Origin: Alphaproteobacteria bacterium
GTDB taxonomy: Bacteria; Pseudomonadota; Alphaproteobacteria; Puniceispirillales; Puniceispirillaceae
DNA length: 64,000 nt
Reading direction: 5' to 3'
Assembly (NCBI GenBank): GCA_016780775.1
Contig: JADHLI010000007.1
Coordinates: 1 to 64,000 of the forward strand
The translations under genes were made by a program, and so were the position numbers. The notes beneath the pieces are model-generated. The model had not been told where the DNA came from. It searched no databases and saw only the letters and a list, made by a program, of their open reading frames with translations. This document shows, piece by piece, positions 17,446-27,294 of this stretch; position 1 is the first letter of the stretch; each line of letters begins with the position of its first letter.

Positions 17446-18819
17446 ATGAGCTGGACACCATCAAGCTGGCGTGACTTTCCTATCTTACAAGTGCCGGAAT
17501 ATAAAGACGCGGCGCAGGTAAAAAATGTTGAGGAAATCCTCGCAAAAAAACCGCCTCTCGTCTTTGCAGGTGAAGTGCAGAATCTGCGTAGCCAGCTAGG
17601 CGGCGTTGCTAATGGTGAGGGGTTTTTGCTGCAGGGTGGTGATTGTGCAGAGAGCTTTGCTGAATTCTCCGCTGATATGATAAGAGACAGCTTTAAGGTC
17701 TTTTTGCAGATGGCTGTAGTACTGACCTTTGGGGCTTCTATGCCAGTTGTAAAAATTGGCCGAGTAGCTGGCCAATTTGCCAAGCCGCGCTCCTCACCTT
17801 TGGAGGTTCTTGACGGGGTGGAGCTGCCTTCTTATCGCGGCGATATGATTAACGGTATCGGCTTTAATCCAAATGAGCGTGAGCCGGATCCAGAACGGCT
17901 ATTGCGGGTCTATGAGCAATCTGCCTCAACTTTGAATTTGTTGCGTGCCTTTGCTCAAGGCGGCTTGGCTGATTTGCATGCTGTACATGACTGGACTACT
18001 GAATTTGTATCCGCTGGTGCACAGCGCTACTCCGAGCTAGCTTCGCGCATTGATGAATGTCTTGCATTTATGAATGCATGCGGGGTTAACCCCTCCACTA
18101 GCCGCGCATTGGCAGAAACAGACTTCTTTACCAGCCATGAAGCCTTGCTCTTAAATTATGAAGAGCCGCTCACGCGCCAAGATACCATTACAGACGAGAA
18201 GGGCTGGTATGCTACTTCTGCGCATATGATTTGGATAGGGGATCGTACCCGCCAGCTTGAGGGTGCGCATGTTGAATATATGCGCGGGATATCTAACCCC
18301 ATTGGTCTGAAATGCGGTCCTAGCCTAGAGCCCAATGATTTGCTGCGCTTAATCGACCAGCTGAATCCAGAAAATAGCCCGGGCCGGCTGACGCTAATAG
18401 CGCGGATGGGCGCAAATGATGTGCGCGCCAAGTTGCCCCCACTTCTTAAGGCAGTGAAGGCGCATGGGGCTTCTGTGGTGTGGTGTTGTGATCCGATGCA
18501 TGGCAATACAATCAAAGCATCATCAGGGTATAAAACGCGGCGTGTAGAAGACGTATTTAAAGAAGTAGAGGGCTTTTTTGACGCGCATGACAGCGAAGGT
18601 ACCTATCCAGGCGGTGTGCATTTTGAAATGACAGGCCAGAATGTAACTGAATGTGTTGGCGGTGTTGTTGAGGTGACAGAAGAAGGTCTTGGTGATCGCT
18701 ATCATACCCATTGTGACCCTCGCTTGAATGCTGGGCAATCACTGGAATTAGCCTTTTTGCTAGCTGACCTTATGAAAAGGCGCCGCGATGCAAGCGCTAA
18801 GCTAAAACGAGCTGGCTGA
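17446..18819 (+). CDS. 3-deoxy-7-phosphoheptulonate synthase, class II
   Basis: The enzyme joins phosphoenolpyruvate and erythrose 4-phosphate, the first step of the shikimate pathway. Class II marks include [19 protein letters not shown] at the start, [14 protein letters not shown] (metal-site Cys), [76 protein letters not shown] and [15 protein letters not shown]. Length 457 aa matches the plant-like class II form. It stands 170 bases after gor in a gap with no gene and 101 bases before the nicotinate enzyme. Confidence 0.95.
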   Translation: MSWTPSSWRDFPILQVPEYKDAAQVKNVEEILAKKPPLVFAGEVQNLRSQLGGVANGEGFLLQGGDCAESFAEFSADMIRDSFKVFLQMAVVLTFGASMPVVKIGRVAGQFAKPRSSPLEVLDGVELPSYRGDMINGIGFNPNEREPDPERLLRVYEQSASTLNLLRAFAQGGLADLHAVHDWTTEFVSAGAQRYSELASRIDECLAFMNACGVNPSTSRALAETDFFTSHEALLLNYEEPLTRQDTITDEKGWYATSAHMIWIGDRTRQLEGAHVEYMRGISNPIGLKCGPSLEPNDLLRLIDQLNPENSPGRLTLIARMGANDVRAKLPPLLKAVKAHGASVVWCCDPMHGNTIKASSGYKTRRVEDVFKEVEGFFDAHDSEGTYPGGVHFEMTGQNVTECVGGVVEVTEEGLGDRYHTHCDPRLNAGQSLELAFLLADLMKRRRDASAKLKRAG

Positions 18820-18920
18820 TACGTGCTTGCAGCTTAAGGGCCAGTTAGAGGCTATTTTTTAGAGTAATGAGCCAAAATAGACCTTTTCGGAATGATAAAG
18901 GTTAGGGAGCTGGTGAAAAG

Positions 18921-20084
18921 GTGACAGCAAACAAAGCAAAAGAGCATAATGCAATTGGGCCAAGCCCCGAGATGCAGCCTATTTATACAGACAGCTATTT
19001 TAATCTGACACGCCAAATCGTCTCAGATCATGGGGATAAAACGGTCACCTATGCGGTTTTTATGCGGCGCCCGGTTACGCTGGCTGCGAGGCTTGCGACA
19101 GAATGGCTAGAAATGATGGCTTCTAGCCGCAAAGCTGATTTTAAGATTGAGCTTTTGCATAAAGAAGGGGCATGGGTCGGCGCGGGTGAGCCGCTATTAT
19201 ATATCACTGGGAAGATGTCACAGCTGGTCGATTTAGAAACCATCTTTCTGCAACGCTTGGGAAGTGCGTGTGTGGCTGCTTATAATGCCTATCAGATGTG
19301 TGTTGAGTTGCCTGATGTTGCGTTTCTGGCGATGGATGCCCGTCATTGTGCTGGAAGCGAAATGGCAGAGCTGATGGCGTATGGCGCGTCGGTAGGCTCA
19401 AACAAAGCCCAAGCAAAGGTAGGCGCAAAGGGCTTTTTAGGATGCGCTGCAGACGCAACAGCAAGCTATTTTGGTCAAGAGACTGGCATGGGTACAATGC
19501 CGCATGCGCTGATAGGCTATGCTGGTAATACGCTGGATGCGGCAAAAATGTTTCATCATAGTTTTCCGGATAGGCCTTTAACAGTTCTGGTAGATTATTT
19601 TGGCCAAGAGCGAGATGATGCCTTAGAGGTTGCAACTCATTTTAGGAACTTAGCCGAACAAGGCCAGCTTAGTGTGCGTCTGGATACGCATGGCGGACGG
19701 TTCTTGCAAGGCTTGGATACGCAAAGCTCTTATGCAGTGCTAGAGCGTAATGTGCCAGAAGCTATCCGTGGGTATCGCTCTGAGAGTGAGCTGAAAAATC
19801 TGATGGGGACAGGCGTATCGGCGGCCGCTGTCTGGTATATCCGTGAGGAGCTGGATAAGGGTGGATTTAAGAAGGTTAAGATTGTTGTGTCTAGCGGCTT
19901 TGGCCCAGATAAATGCCGTGTGTTTTCACTCGCTAAAGCGCCTGTTGATGTGGTTGGAACAGGCTCTTTTTTGCCAGAAAAATGGTCAGAAACCTATGCC
20001 ACAACAGATATCATTGAATATGATGGCCAGCCGAGGGTAAAAGTTGGTCGTGAATTCCTGCATCGCCGTATTCAGGGTAAATAG
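18921..20084 (+). CDS. pncB: Nicotinate phosphoribosyltransferase
   Basis: This NAD-salvage enzyme makes nicotinate mononucleotide from nicotinate and PRPP with ATP. It starts at GTG 18921, after GGGAG (18906-18910). Matching segments are PIYTDSYFNLTRQIV, YAVFMRRP, ETIFLQRLGSACVAAYNAY, FLAMDARHCAGSEMAELMAYGASVGS, GTMPHALIGYAG, VRLDTHGGRFLQG and VVSSGFGPDKCRVFSLAKAPVDVVGTGSFLP, which forms the phosphate-binding loop. It is a 387-aa member of the shorter NAPRTase group. nadE follows 21 bases downstream, so the two late NAD steps appear co-transcribed. Confidence 0.9.
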   Translation: MTANKAKEHNAIGPSPEMQPIYTDSYFNLTRQIVSDHGDKTVTYAVFMRRPVTLAARLATEWLEMMASSRKADFKIELLHKEGAWVGAGEPLLYITGKMSQLVDLETIFLQRLGSACVAAYNAYQMCVELPDVAFLAMDARHCAGSEMAELMAYGASVGSNKAQAKVGAKGFLGCAADATASYFGQETGMGTMPHALIGYAGNTLDAAKMFHHSFPDRPLTVLVDYFGQERDDALEVATHFRNLAEQGQLSVRLDTHGGRFLQGLDTQSSYAVLERNVPEAIRGYRSESELKNLMGTGVSAAAVWYIREELDKGGFKKVKIVVSSGFGPDKCRVFSLAKAPVDVVGTGSFLPEKWSETYATTDIIEYDGQPRVKVGREFLHRRIQGK

Positions 20085-20105
20085 ACATTTAAGGTCTTTC
20101 AGACG

Positions 20106-21785
20106 ATGACATCATCTAAAACAGATTTGCATATTGCGCTGGCCCAATTAAATCCGCACCTTGGGGATGTGGACGCGAATTGTGATAAATTATTGCATAT
20201 GCGTGCCCGCGCTACAGAGCAGGGCTGCCAGATATTGCTAACCCCAGAGATGTTTTTATCTGGCTATCCGGCTGATGACCTCGTGCTGCGGGCAGATTTT
20301 ATGGATAGGGTAGATGCAGGTATCGCCCGGCTTGCTGCCGCAACCGCTGATGGCGGGCCTGCAATAATTTGCGGGGCGCCGGTACGCGATGCAGGACGGT
20401 TGTTTAATGCGGTTTTTGTTCTGGATGGTGGTGAGATCAAAGCTGTTCGCCATAAGGTAAATTTGCCAAATTATGGCGTCTTTGATGATAAGCGGAACTT
20501 CTGTGCCGGCAGCCTGCAAGGGCCGGTTGTTCTTCGTGGTTGGCGTGTTGGGCTAGCGATTTGTGAAGATATCTGGTCAGCAGATGTCTGCGAAACACTG
20601 TCAGAATCAGGTGCTGAAATTATCCTATCACTGAATGCCTCACCGTTTGAGGCAGGCAAAACAGACCAGCGTATGAGCCATGCAGTTGCGCGGATGACCG
20701 AAAGCGAGTTGCCAATTGTTTATGTGAATATGGTTGGTGGTCAGGATGAGCTGGTATTTGATGGTGGGTCTTTTGCGCTTAACCTAGGCGGCAAGCTAGC
20801 CTGCCAAATGCCGCAATTCACAGAAAGCTTGTCTGTCATCACTGTGCGCGGCGGTGAGGCTGGTGCAATGTTAACTGGTCAGGTTTCTAGCCCCGATGAT
20901 GCAAATGAAGCGATGTGGCGTGCACTGGTACTTGGTATCCGCGATTACTGTTCTAAAAATGGTTTTCCAGGTGCTGTATTAGGCCTGTCTGGCGGCATTG
21001 ATTCTGCGATAGTTACGGCGCTAGCAGTTGATGCGTTGGGGGCAGATGCGGTACGGGTGGTCATGATGCCATCTGATTATACAGCTGGTATATCGGTGGA
21101 GGACTCGCAAAGCCTTGCTGATAATTTAGGCTTAACGCTAGAGAGCATTGCAATAAAACCTGCGATGCAAGCCTTTGATGATATGCTGGAACAGAGCTTT
21201 GCCGGCCAGAAAAGCGGCATTGCAGAGGAAAATATCCAATCGCGTTTGCGTGGTATGTTGCTAATGGCACTATCAAACAAATTTGGTAATCTTGTGCTGG
21301 CCACAGGTAATAAGTCTGAATATGCAGCGGGCTATTCAACTCTTTATGGGGATATGTGTGGCGGTTTTGCCCCGATTAAAGATGTCTGGAAAACCAAGAT
21401 ATTTGAGCTGGCTAATTGGCGTAATCAGCATCTGCCAAAAGGTGCGCTGGGGCCCGGCGGTTGCGTCATCCCTGAGCGAATTATTACCCGTCCTCCATCT
21501 GCAGAATTGCGCCCAGATCAGGAAGATACAGATAGCCTGCCCCCTTACGATATTCTTGACCCGATTCTTATCGCTCTTACCGAAGAGATGGCAGATATCC
21601 AGACCATTGTTGAACGCGGTTATGATGCGCAAATTGTTGCACAAGCGAGCGCGCTGCTTTTCCGCGCTGAGTATAAACGTTTTCAAGCAGCCCCCGGGCC
21701 AAAAGTGACGGCCAGAGCCTTTGGCCGTGATCGCAGATTGCCCCTGACATCTGGCTTTAGACCTGCCCAATCGGAGACTTCATGA
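20106..21785 (+). CDS. nadE: NAD+ synthase, glutamine-hydrolysing
   Basis: The enzyme converts deamido-NAD to NAD using glutamine-derived ammonia. Residues 1-260 are a CN-hydrolase glutaminase: catalytic Glu in LLTPEMFLSGYPADDL, Lys in HKVNLPNYGVFDDKR, Cys in GLAICEDIWSADVCE. From about 285 the synthetase follows, with LGLSGGIDSAIVTALAVDALG (P-loop), TGNKSEYAAGYSTLYGDMCGGFAPIKDVWKT, and RPPSAELRPDQEDTDSLPPYD. Length 559 aa is normal for the bacterial two-domain form. It follows pncB and its stop overlaps the gltX start by four bases (ATGA), indicating coupled translation. Confidence 0.95.
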   Translation: MTSSKTDLHIALAQLNPHLGDVDANCDKLLHMRARATEQGCQILLTPEMFLSGYPADDLVLRADFMDRVDAGIARLAAATADGGPAIICGAPVRDAGRLFNAVFVLDGGEIKAVRHKVNLPNYGVFDDKRNFCAGSLQGPVVLRGWRVGLAICEDIWSADVCETLSESGAEIILSLNASPFEAGKTDQRMSHAVARMTESELPIVYVNMVGGQDELVFDGGSFALNLGGKLACQMPQFTESLSVITVRGGEAGAMLTGQVSSPDDANEAMWRALVLGIRDYCSKNGFPGAVLGLSGGIDSAIVTALAVDALGADAVRVVMMPSDYTAGISVEDSQSLADNLGLTLESIAIKPAMQAFDDMLEQSFAGQKSGIAEENIQSRLRGMLLMALSNKFGNLVLATGNKSEYAAGYSTLYGDMCGGFAPIKDVWKTKIFELANWRNQHLPKGALGPGGCVIPERIITRPPSAELRPDQEDTDSLPPYDILDPILIALTEEMADIQTIVERGYDAQIVAQASALLFRAEYKRFQAAPGPKVTARAFGRDRRLPLTSGFRPAQSETS

Positions 21786-23125
21786 GTAAGATAAAAGTGC
21801 GTTTTGCACCTAGCCCAACAGGCAAATTGCATGTTGGAAACCTGCGTACCGCTTTGGTAAATTATTTATATGCATGCCAGCAAAATGGCACCTTCATGCT
21901 GCGTATTGATGATACGGACACCGAGCGTTCGCGCCCTGAATTTGAGGATGCTATTCGCGCTGATTTGCAATGGGTTGGCATGGATTGGGCGTGTGAGGAC
22001 AGGCAATCTGCGCGGCTATCGCGTTACGATGATGCACTTGCCCAGCTTATCGCCTCTGGACGTGCCTATCCTTGTTATGAAACACAAGAAGAGCTGAGCT
22101 TGAAGCGTAAAGCGCAATTGATGGCAGGCAGACCGCCTGTTTATGATAGGGCTGGCTTAACGCTTAGCGCGGCAGAGATTGCTAAGTTTGAAGAAGATGG
22201 GCGGCGTCCACATTACCGCTTCTTGCTGGAACATGAAGAGGTTGTGTGGGAAGATTTGGTGCGTGGGCCGGTAAGCTATCATATGTCTAGCCTGTCTGAC
22301 CCTGTGCTTATCCGTGAAGATGGCCGGGTTATTTATACGCTTGCCTCTGTGGTGGATGATATCGATCATGAAATCACTACCATCTTGCGTGGTGAGGACC
22401 ATGTTACCAACTCTGCTGCCCAGATACAGCTATTTGAGGCGCTAGGTGCGCGCCGGCCACAAATGGGGCATTTGGCCTTGCTAGCTGGCTCTGAAGGGGA
22501 GGGGCTATCCAAACGCCTTGGCAGTCTGTCCATTGAGCAGTTGCGCGGTGAGGGTATATTGCCTGCTGCGTTGGCGAGCTTGCTTGCACGTATTGGCACA
22601 TCTGAGCCTGTTGTAGCACAAGCTGCGCTAGGGGATATTATTGATGGTTTTGATATTGCCAGCTTTGGTCGTGCAACCGCTAAATTTTCCTCTACAGAAC
22701 TTCAGCAGCTTAATGCCAAGCTTGTGCAGAATCTACATTTTGCACAAGTTTCATCGGCTCTTTCTGATGCAGGTTACAGTGCTATTGATGCCCCATTTTG
22801 GGAGGTTGTAAAGGGCAATCTTGTTACCATTCAGGAGGCAGGCAAATGGTGGGATATCTGTCATCAACCTATCACGCCAATTATTGAGGACGCAGAATTT
22901 ATGCGCGTGGCAGCTGGTTTGCTGCCGAAGGGAGCATTGGATGACACAAGCTGGTCAAGCTGGACTAAGGCTATTACAGGCGAGACGGGGGCTAAAGGTA
23001 AGGCATTATTTATGCCCCTAAGACAGGCCATTACAGGAATGCGTTCGGGCCCTGATATGGGCGGGCTATTGCCCTATATCGGCTATGCGCGCATCATCGA
23101 ACGCCTAGACGGGGCATCTGCTTAA
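21782..23125 (+). CDS. gltX: Glutamate-tRNA ligase
   Basis: A class I aminoacyl-tRNA synthetase of 447 aa. The HIGH-type site is PSPTGKLHVGNLRTALVNYL, the KMSKS-type site is EGLSKRLGSLSI, and RIDDTDTERSRPEFEDAI and IYTLASVVDDIDHEITTILRGEDHVTN are family segments. The second half is the anticodon-binding helical domain. Alphaproteobacteria usually have two GltX copies, one of which may serve tRNA-Gln for transamidation; I cannot assign this copy. Its ATG overlaps the nadE stop. Confidence 0.93.
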   Translation: MSKIKVRFAPSPTGKLHVGNLRTALVNYLYACQQNGTFMLRIDDTDTERSRPEFEDAIRADLQWVGMDWACEDRQSARLSRYDDALAQLIASGRAYPCYETQEELSLKRKAQLMAGRPPVYDRAGLTLSAAEIAKFEEDGRRPHYRFLLEHEEVVWEDLVRGPVSYHMSSLSDPVLIREDGRVIYTLASVVDDIDHEITTILRGEDHVTNSAAQIQLFEALGARRPQMGHLALLAGSEGEGLSKRLGSLSIEQLRGEGILPAALASLLARIGTSEPVVAQAALGDIIDGFDIASFGRATAKFSSTELQQLNAKLVQNLHFAQVSSALSDAGYSAIDAPFWEVVKGNLVTIQEAGKWWDICHQPITPIIEDAEFMRVAAGLLPKGALDDTSWSSWTKAITGETGAKGKALFMPLRQAITGMRSGPDMGGLLPYIGYARIIERLDGASA

Positions 23126-23187
23126 GCGAAGATATCTTTTATACTCATCTTCTATCGATCTTTTTGAAAATGACGTGCTGAACTGAA

Positions 23188-24546
23188 ATGGAAATTAAAC
23201 TCTACAATACACTAACGCGCAAAAAAGAGATTTTTCAAGCGCTGGATGATGGCCATGTGCGCGTCTATGCTTGTGGGCCGACCGTTTATGATAAAATCCA
23301 TATTGGTAATGCGCGCCCGCTTGTAGTGTTTGATGTGTTGGTTAATTTACTGCGTGCCACTTTTCCAAAAGTCACTTATGTGCGCAATATCACCGATGTC
23401 GATGATAAAATTAATGCACGCGCCGCAGAACGGGGTGTTTCCATCAATTCGCTCTGCGGGGAAACTATTAAACAATTTCATCAAGATACCAACGCCCTAT
23501 TGGTCAGCGCACCTGATAAAGAGCCACGTGCTACTCAACATATTGCCCAAATGATAGCGATGATAGGCCAGCTTATCGATAAAGGATTTGCCTATGAGGC
23601 AGAAGGGCATGTGCTGTTTTCTGTAGCAAATATGCAGGACTATGGCGCGTTATCTGGCCGCTCACTAGATGAGATGATAGCTGGTGCGCGCGTAGAAGTA
23701 GCGCCCTATAAACGCGATGCTGCTGATTTTGTTTTATGGAAGCCCTCGCAAGAAGGTCTGCCAAGCTGGGATAGCCCGTGGGGGGCTGGCCGGCCTGGCT
23801 GGCATATTGAATGCTCGGCCATGGCAGCAGAATATCTGGGCGAAGAGTTTGATATTCATGCAGGCGGCCTCGATTTAATCTTTCCCCATCATGAAAATGA
23901 AATTGCGCAATCACGCTGCGCGCATGATACTAACCATATGGCACGCTATTGGTTGCATAATGGCTATGTGACTGTGGATGGTGAGAAAATGTCGAAATCA
24001 CTTGGCAATTTCACTACCGTAGCAAAAGCACTATCTACCCATCGCGGTGAGGCTATCCGGCTAGCATTGCTTTCTTCACACTATCGTGCGCCCTTTGATT
24101 TTTCAGACAAGTTAGTTAAAGGCGCGCAAATTATTCTAGATAAACTATATCGTGCAGCTGCGCTTAATGAGGCAAAACAACCGCTTAGTGAACCTGATAA
24201 GTTAGATGCTGTATTTATGGCCGCTTTATCTGATGATTTAAACACGCCGCTTGCGCTGACAAGATTGCAAGCCCTTGCAAGTGAGGCAAATAAGGGGTCG
24301 CGCGAAGCTGCATTGCAATTACTGTCCTGTGCCAAATATCTGAACCTGCTAGAGGACAAAAACTGGTTTAAATCAGATCATGCAGAGGGCATTGAGAGGT
24401 CAGAAATTGAAGCGCTAATTGAGGCACGTAATGCGGCACGGGCGGCTCGTGATTTTGCACAAGCAGATGCCATACGCGACAAGCTGGCAGCAAAGGGTGT
24501 TCGCTTGCTAGATGGCCCAGATGGAACAAGCTGGGAGAAAAGCTAA
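23188..24546 (+). CDS. cysS: Cysteine-tRNA ligase
   Basis: This class I synthetase (452 aa) charges tRNA-Cys. The zinc and substrate cysteine is in YACGPTVYDKIHIGNARP, which also holds the HIGH motif (HIGN). More zinc ligands are in WHIECSAMAAEYLG and FPHHENEIAQS. The KMSKS motif is DGEKMSKSLGNFTT. The C-terminal DALR helical domain has LSDDLNTPLALTRLQAL. Co-directional with gltX, 62 bases after its stop. The TAA stop lies in a small hairpin (AAGCTAA/TTAGCTT) that lacks a T-tract. Confidence 0.95.
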   Translation: MEIKLYNTLTRKKEIFQALDDGHVRVYACGPTVYDKIHIGNARPLVVFDVLVNLLRATFPKVTYVRNITDVDDKINARAAERGVSINSLCGETIKQFHQDTNALLVSAPDKEPRATQHIAQMIAMIGQLIDKGFAYEAEGHVLFSVANMQDYGALSGRSLDEMIAGARVEVAPYKRDAADFVLWKPSQEGLPSWDSPWGAGRPGWHIECSAMAAEYLGEEFDIHAGGLDLIFPHHENEIAQSRCAHDTNHMARYWLHNGYVTVDGEKMSKSLGNFTTVAKALSTHRGEAIRLALLSSHYRAPFDFSDKLVKGAQIILDKLYRAAALNEAKQPLSEPDKLDAVFMAALSDDLNTPLALTRLQALASEANKGSREAALQLLSCAKYLNLLEDKNWFKSDHAEGIERSEIEALIEARNAARAARDFAQADAIRDKLAAKGVRLLDGPDGTSWEKS

Positions 24547-24701
24547 GCCAAAAGTTAGCTTAAGCCCCTGCCTATTTAGGTATCTATTCTACACGGCTTC
24601 ATTTGCAAGCTTGTGTTAAATAGTCTAAGAGATGATGCGTTAAAGCAGATGATTTCACAGCATGACCTAAATCTGGCGTGCTGAACTTTTTGGACGTGAA
24701 C

Positions 24702-26294
24702 ATGACCGGCGACAGAATTTGGCTTTTTGATACAACCTTGCGCGATGGCGGGCAGACGCGGGGTATCGATTTTACCGTTGCAGATAAGCAGTTTATTGCC
24801 CAGACGCTCGCAGATTTTGGCCTTGATTATATCGAAGGTGGCTGGCCAGGTGCAAACCCTACAGATGACCAGTTCTTTAGCGAAAAACAGAATTTAGGCA
24901 CCGCCCAGCTGGTTGCCTTTGGTATGACCCGCCGTTCTGGCCGGTCTGCTGAAAATGATCCGGGCCTGAGTGCTATTTTAAATGCCCATTCAGATTCTAG
25001 CTGTCTGGTAGGCAAAAGCTGGGATTTTCACGTTACCAAAGCATTGAATATCTCGTTAGAAGAAAACCTTGCTATGATTTCAGAATCTGTTGCGGCAGCA
25101 AAGGCCTGCAAACAGGAATCGATGTTTGATTGCGAACATTATTTTGATGGCTATAAGGCAAATTCTGAATATGCGTTAAAATGTGTAGGTGCGGCGCTGG
25201 CAGGTGGCGCAGATTGGGTGATTTTGTGTGATACCAATGGCGGCTGTCTGCCAGAAGAGGTGTTTGATATCACTGCTGCCACTAAAGCTGCTTATCCTGA
25301 ATGCCGCTTGGGTATTCATTGTCATAATGATGCCGGCATGGCTGTTGCTAATACACTGGCTGCTGTCCGCGCTGGCGCACGCCATGTGCAAGGCACCATA
25401 AATGGGCTGGGTGAGCGATGCGGCAATGCTGATCTTATCACCCTTATCCCGAATTTGATGATAAAGATGGGGTTTCAAACAAATATTCCGGTAGAAAAAC
25501 TACCCCGCCTAACCAGCCTTGCCCATGCGATTGATGAGCGGCTAAATCGGCTGCCAGATCCCCATGCCCCTTATGTAGGCACGGCTGCCTTCGCTCATAA
25601 GGGCGGCTTACATGCGTCTGCGGCCCAGAAAGATCCGCGCACCTATGAGCATGTCTCGCCAGAGAGTGTTGGTAATCAGCGAAGCTACCTCATTTCAGAT
25701 CAAACAGGAAAGTCTAACATTTTGGCACGATTTGCCGAAGTGGGTATAGAGATTGATCCAAAAGATAGCCGCCTTGATGGGCTGATAACCGAAGTTAAAG
25801 ATAAAGAATTTAACGGCTGGGCTTTTGACAGTGCGGAAGCAAGTTTTGAGCTGTTAGCGCGTCGCCGCCTTGATGGGGTAGCTTCTTTTTTTGAAATTGG
25901 TCGTTTTCGCGTGATGGATGAACGCCGATTTAATGCCAGAGGCGAGTTGGTGGTAGAATCCGAAGCTACAGCTTCTTTAATCGTCAATGGGGAAACCCAT
26001 CATGAGGTGGCGGTTGGTAACGGGCCTGTAAATGCAGTAGATACAGCTGTGCGCAAGGCATTGGTTAAAGTATATCCGCAGCTAGCAGATGTTGAATTGG
26101 TGGATTACAAGGTGCGCATTCTGCCTGCTAGTGACCGCTCTAGCGGCACTGCGGCGGTTACCCGTGTGCTGATAGAGTTTCAAGACAGCACGGGGCTTCG
26201 CTGGCGTACGGTCGGCGTATCAGCGAATATTATTGATGCGTCTGTCAATGCACTGTCTGATGGAATGTGCTGGAAGCTTATCCATAGTGGCTAG
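24702..26294 (+). CDS. cimA: (R)-citramalate synthase
   Basis: The enzyme condenses pyruvate and acetyl-CoA to citramalate, a threonine-independent route to 2-oxobutyrate and isoleucine. It has a DRE-TIM barrel start LFDTTLRDGGQTRGIDFT, GLDYIEGGWPGANPTDDQFF, FDCEHYFDGYKAN, WVILCDTNGGCLP, GIHCHNDAGMAVANTLAAVRAGARHVQGTINGLGERCGNADL, and a LeuA-type regulatory domain in the last 150 residues (YKVRILPASDRSSGTAAVTRVLIEF). The G-G-W-P and HYFDG elements point to CimA rather than LeuA or homocitrate synthase. ATG 24702 fits the family start; GTG 24678 or 24696 are open alternatives. Confidence 0.9.
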   Translation: MTGDRIWLFDTTLRDGGQTRGIDFTVADKQFIAQTLADFGLDYIEGGWPGANPTDDQFFSEKQNLGTAQLVAFGMTRRSGRSAENDPGLSAILNAHSDSSCLVGKSWDFHVTKALNISLEENLAMISESVAAAKACKQESMFDCEHYFDGYKANSEYALKCVGAALAGGADWVILCDTNGGCLPEEVFDITAATKAAYPECRLGIHCHNDAGMAVANTLAAVRAGARHVQGTINGLGERCGNADLITLIPNLMIKMGFQTNIPVEKLPRLTSLAHAIDERLNRLPDPHAPYVGTAAFAHKGGLHASAAQKDPRTYEHVSPESVGNQRSYLISDQTGKSNILARFAEVGIEIDPKDSRLDGLITEVKDKEFNGWAFDSAEASFELLARRRLDGVASFFEIGRFRVMDERRFNARGELVVESEATASLIVNGETHHEVAVGNGPVNAVDTAVRKALVKVYPQLADVELVDYKVRILPASDRSSGTAAVTRVLIEFQDSTGLRWRTVGVSANIIDASVNALSDGMCWKLIHSG

Positions 26295-26327
26295 GCCGGG
26301 TTATTTATTTTTCAGGTACCCAGATAA

Positions 26328-26372
26328 TGGATGAGCAGGGACAATGGATAAGCAGGGACAATGGATAAGGCT
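26328..26372. repeat. 17-bp tandem repeat that carries the trmJ start signals
   Basis: TGGATGAGCAGGGACAA begins at 26328, TGGATAAGCAGGGACAA at 26345, and a third unit TGGATAAGG at 26362, after which it diverges. Each unit contains CAGGGA followed by CAATGG, that is a ribosome-binding-like box and an ATG. The last ATG (26361) is the trmJ start. Because the period is 17, the upstream ATG copies are in other frames. Confidence 0.88.
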
Positions 26373-27161
26373 GAGATAATGAGTGAGGCTGGTTTCTCAC
26401 AGCAAGTTTTTCTGGATGAATATACCCCAGTCGTGATTTTGGCGCGTCCACAAATGGGCGAGAATATCGGCGCCGCTGCACGGGCAATGAAGAATTGTGG
26501 GCTAGCGAGTTTGCGTCTAATAGCCCCGCGTGACGGCTGGCCAAATCCAGCCGCTCGCCCGATGGCCACGGTCGGCGCGGATATTCTGGATAGGGCAGAG
26601 GTGTATGATACGCTAGCTGATGCTTTGCATGACATCCGCTTTATGGTGGCAACCTCAGCGCGCCCGCGGGACATGGAAAAGCCGGTATTTGCGCCGCGCC
26701 TAGCGACTAGAAAAATATTAGAAGAACAGCTGCAGGGTGTTCGCCTCGGTACAAAGGTGGCGCTATTATTTGGTGCGGAGCGTTCTGGACTTGATAATGA
26801 TGAGCTGGTTCTGGCAGATTGTGTTGCCCAAGCGCCCCTGCATAAAGGGGCGAGCTCTCTTAACCTTGCACAGGCTGTCTTTTTGATGGCATGGGAATGG
26901 CGGATTGCCGCTCTTGGTCTGAGTGAGCGTGCGGAACTGGATGCTATAGAGGGCCTGTCTGCGCCAGCTGAACTTAAGGCACGTGATTTTTTCCTTAGCC
27001 GCCTTGAAGACACGCTGGATGAAAAGGGCTTTTTTTCCAACCGTGAAATGGCGCCAACCGTAAAGCGGAATTTACGAAGCCTGTTTACTCGTGCGCGCCC
27101 CACCGAACAAGAGTTACGAACCCTGCACGGCATTATCACGCTGTTCGAGCGAGATTTTTGA
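26361..27161 (+). CDS. trmJ: tRNA (cytidine/uridine-2'-O-)-methyltransferase TrmJ
   Basis: A SPOUT-class methyltransferase that methylates the 2'-OH of nucleotide 32 in some tRNAs. The knot region is visible: VVILARPQMGENIGAAARAMKNCGLASLRLIAPRDGWPN (about 20-58), VALLFGAERSGLDNDELVLADC (about 134-155) and APLHKGASSLNLAQAVFLMAWEW (about 158-180). The C-terminal extension is helical (ARDFFLSRLEDTLDEKGFF, LRSLFTRARPTEQELRTLHGI). Start ATG 26361 lies in a tandem repeat; ATG 26379 is an alternative. Co-directional with cimA and rpsD. 266 aa. Confidence 0.92.
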   Translation: MDKAEIMSEAGFSQQVFLDEYTPVVILARPQMGENIGAAARAMKNCGLASLRLIAPRDGWPNPAARPMATVGADILDRAEVYDTLADALHDIRFMVATSARPRDMEKPVFAPRLATRKILEEQLQGVRLGTKVALLFGAERSGLDNDELVLADCVAQAPLHKGASSLNLAQAVFLMAWEWRIAALGLSERAELDAIEGLSAPAELKARDFFLSRLEDTLDEKGFFSNREMAPTVKRNLRSLFTRARPTEQELRTLHGIITLFERDF

Positions 27162-27178
27162 AAAATAGGCGGAATTCC

Positions 27179-27206
27179 TTGACAATTTGGGATAAATCGC
27201 TATCCT
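27179..27206 (+). promoter_or_regulatory. Sigma70-type promoter of rpsD
   Basis: TTGACA at 27179-27184 and TATCCT at 27201-27206, with a 16-base spacer, sit 18 bases after the trmJ stop and about 90 bases before the rpsD ATG. The -35 box matches consensus fully. This would give rpsD its own promoter with a leader of about 80 nt. Confidence 0.6.
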
Positions 27207-27294
27207 CGCGCCATTCCTGGGAACGCTGACCTTTCAGACAAGCTGACTGGCCACGGCAATTACGCCCTACCGGGACAATAAAGGATGTAAAATC

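Noticed and set aside
24540..24561. Hairpin AAGCTAA/TTAGCTT at the cysS stop as a terminator
   Set aside because: Weak stem and no T-tract after it.
26312..27139. A 275-codon minus-strand frame opposite trmJ
   Set aside because: Rich in Arg and Ser with no family pattern; the plus strand encodes a clear TrmJ. It is an antisense shadow.
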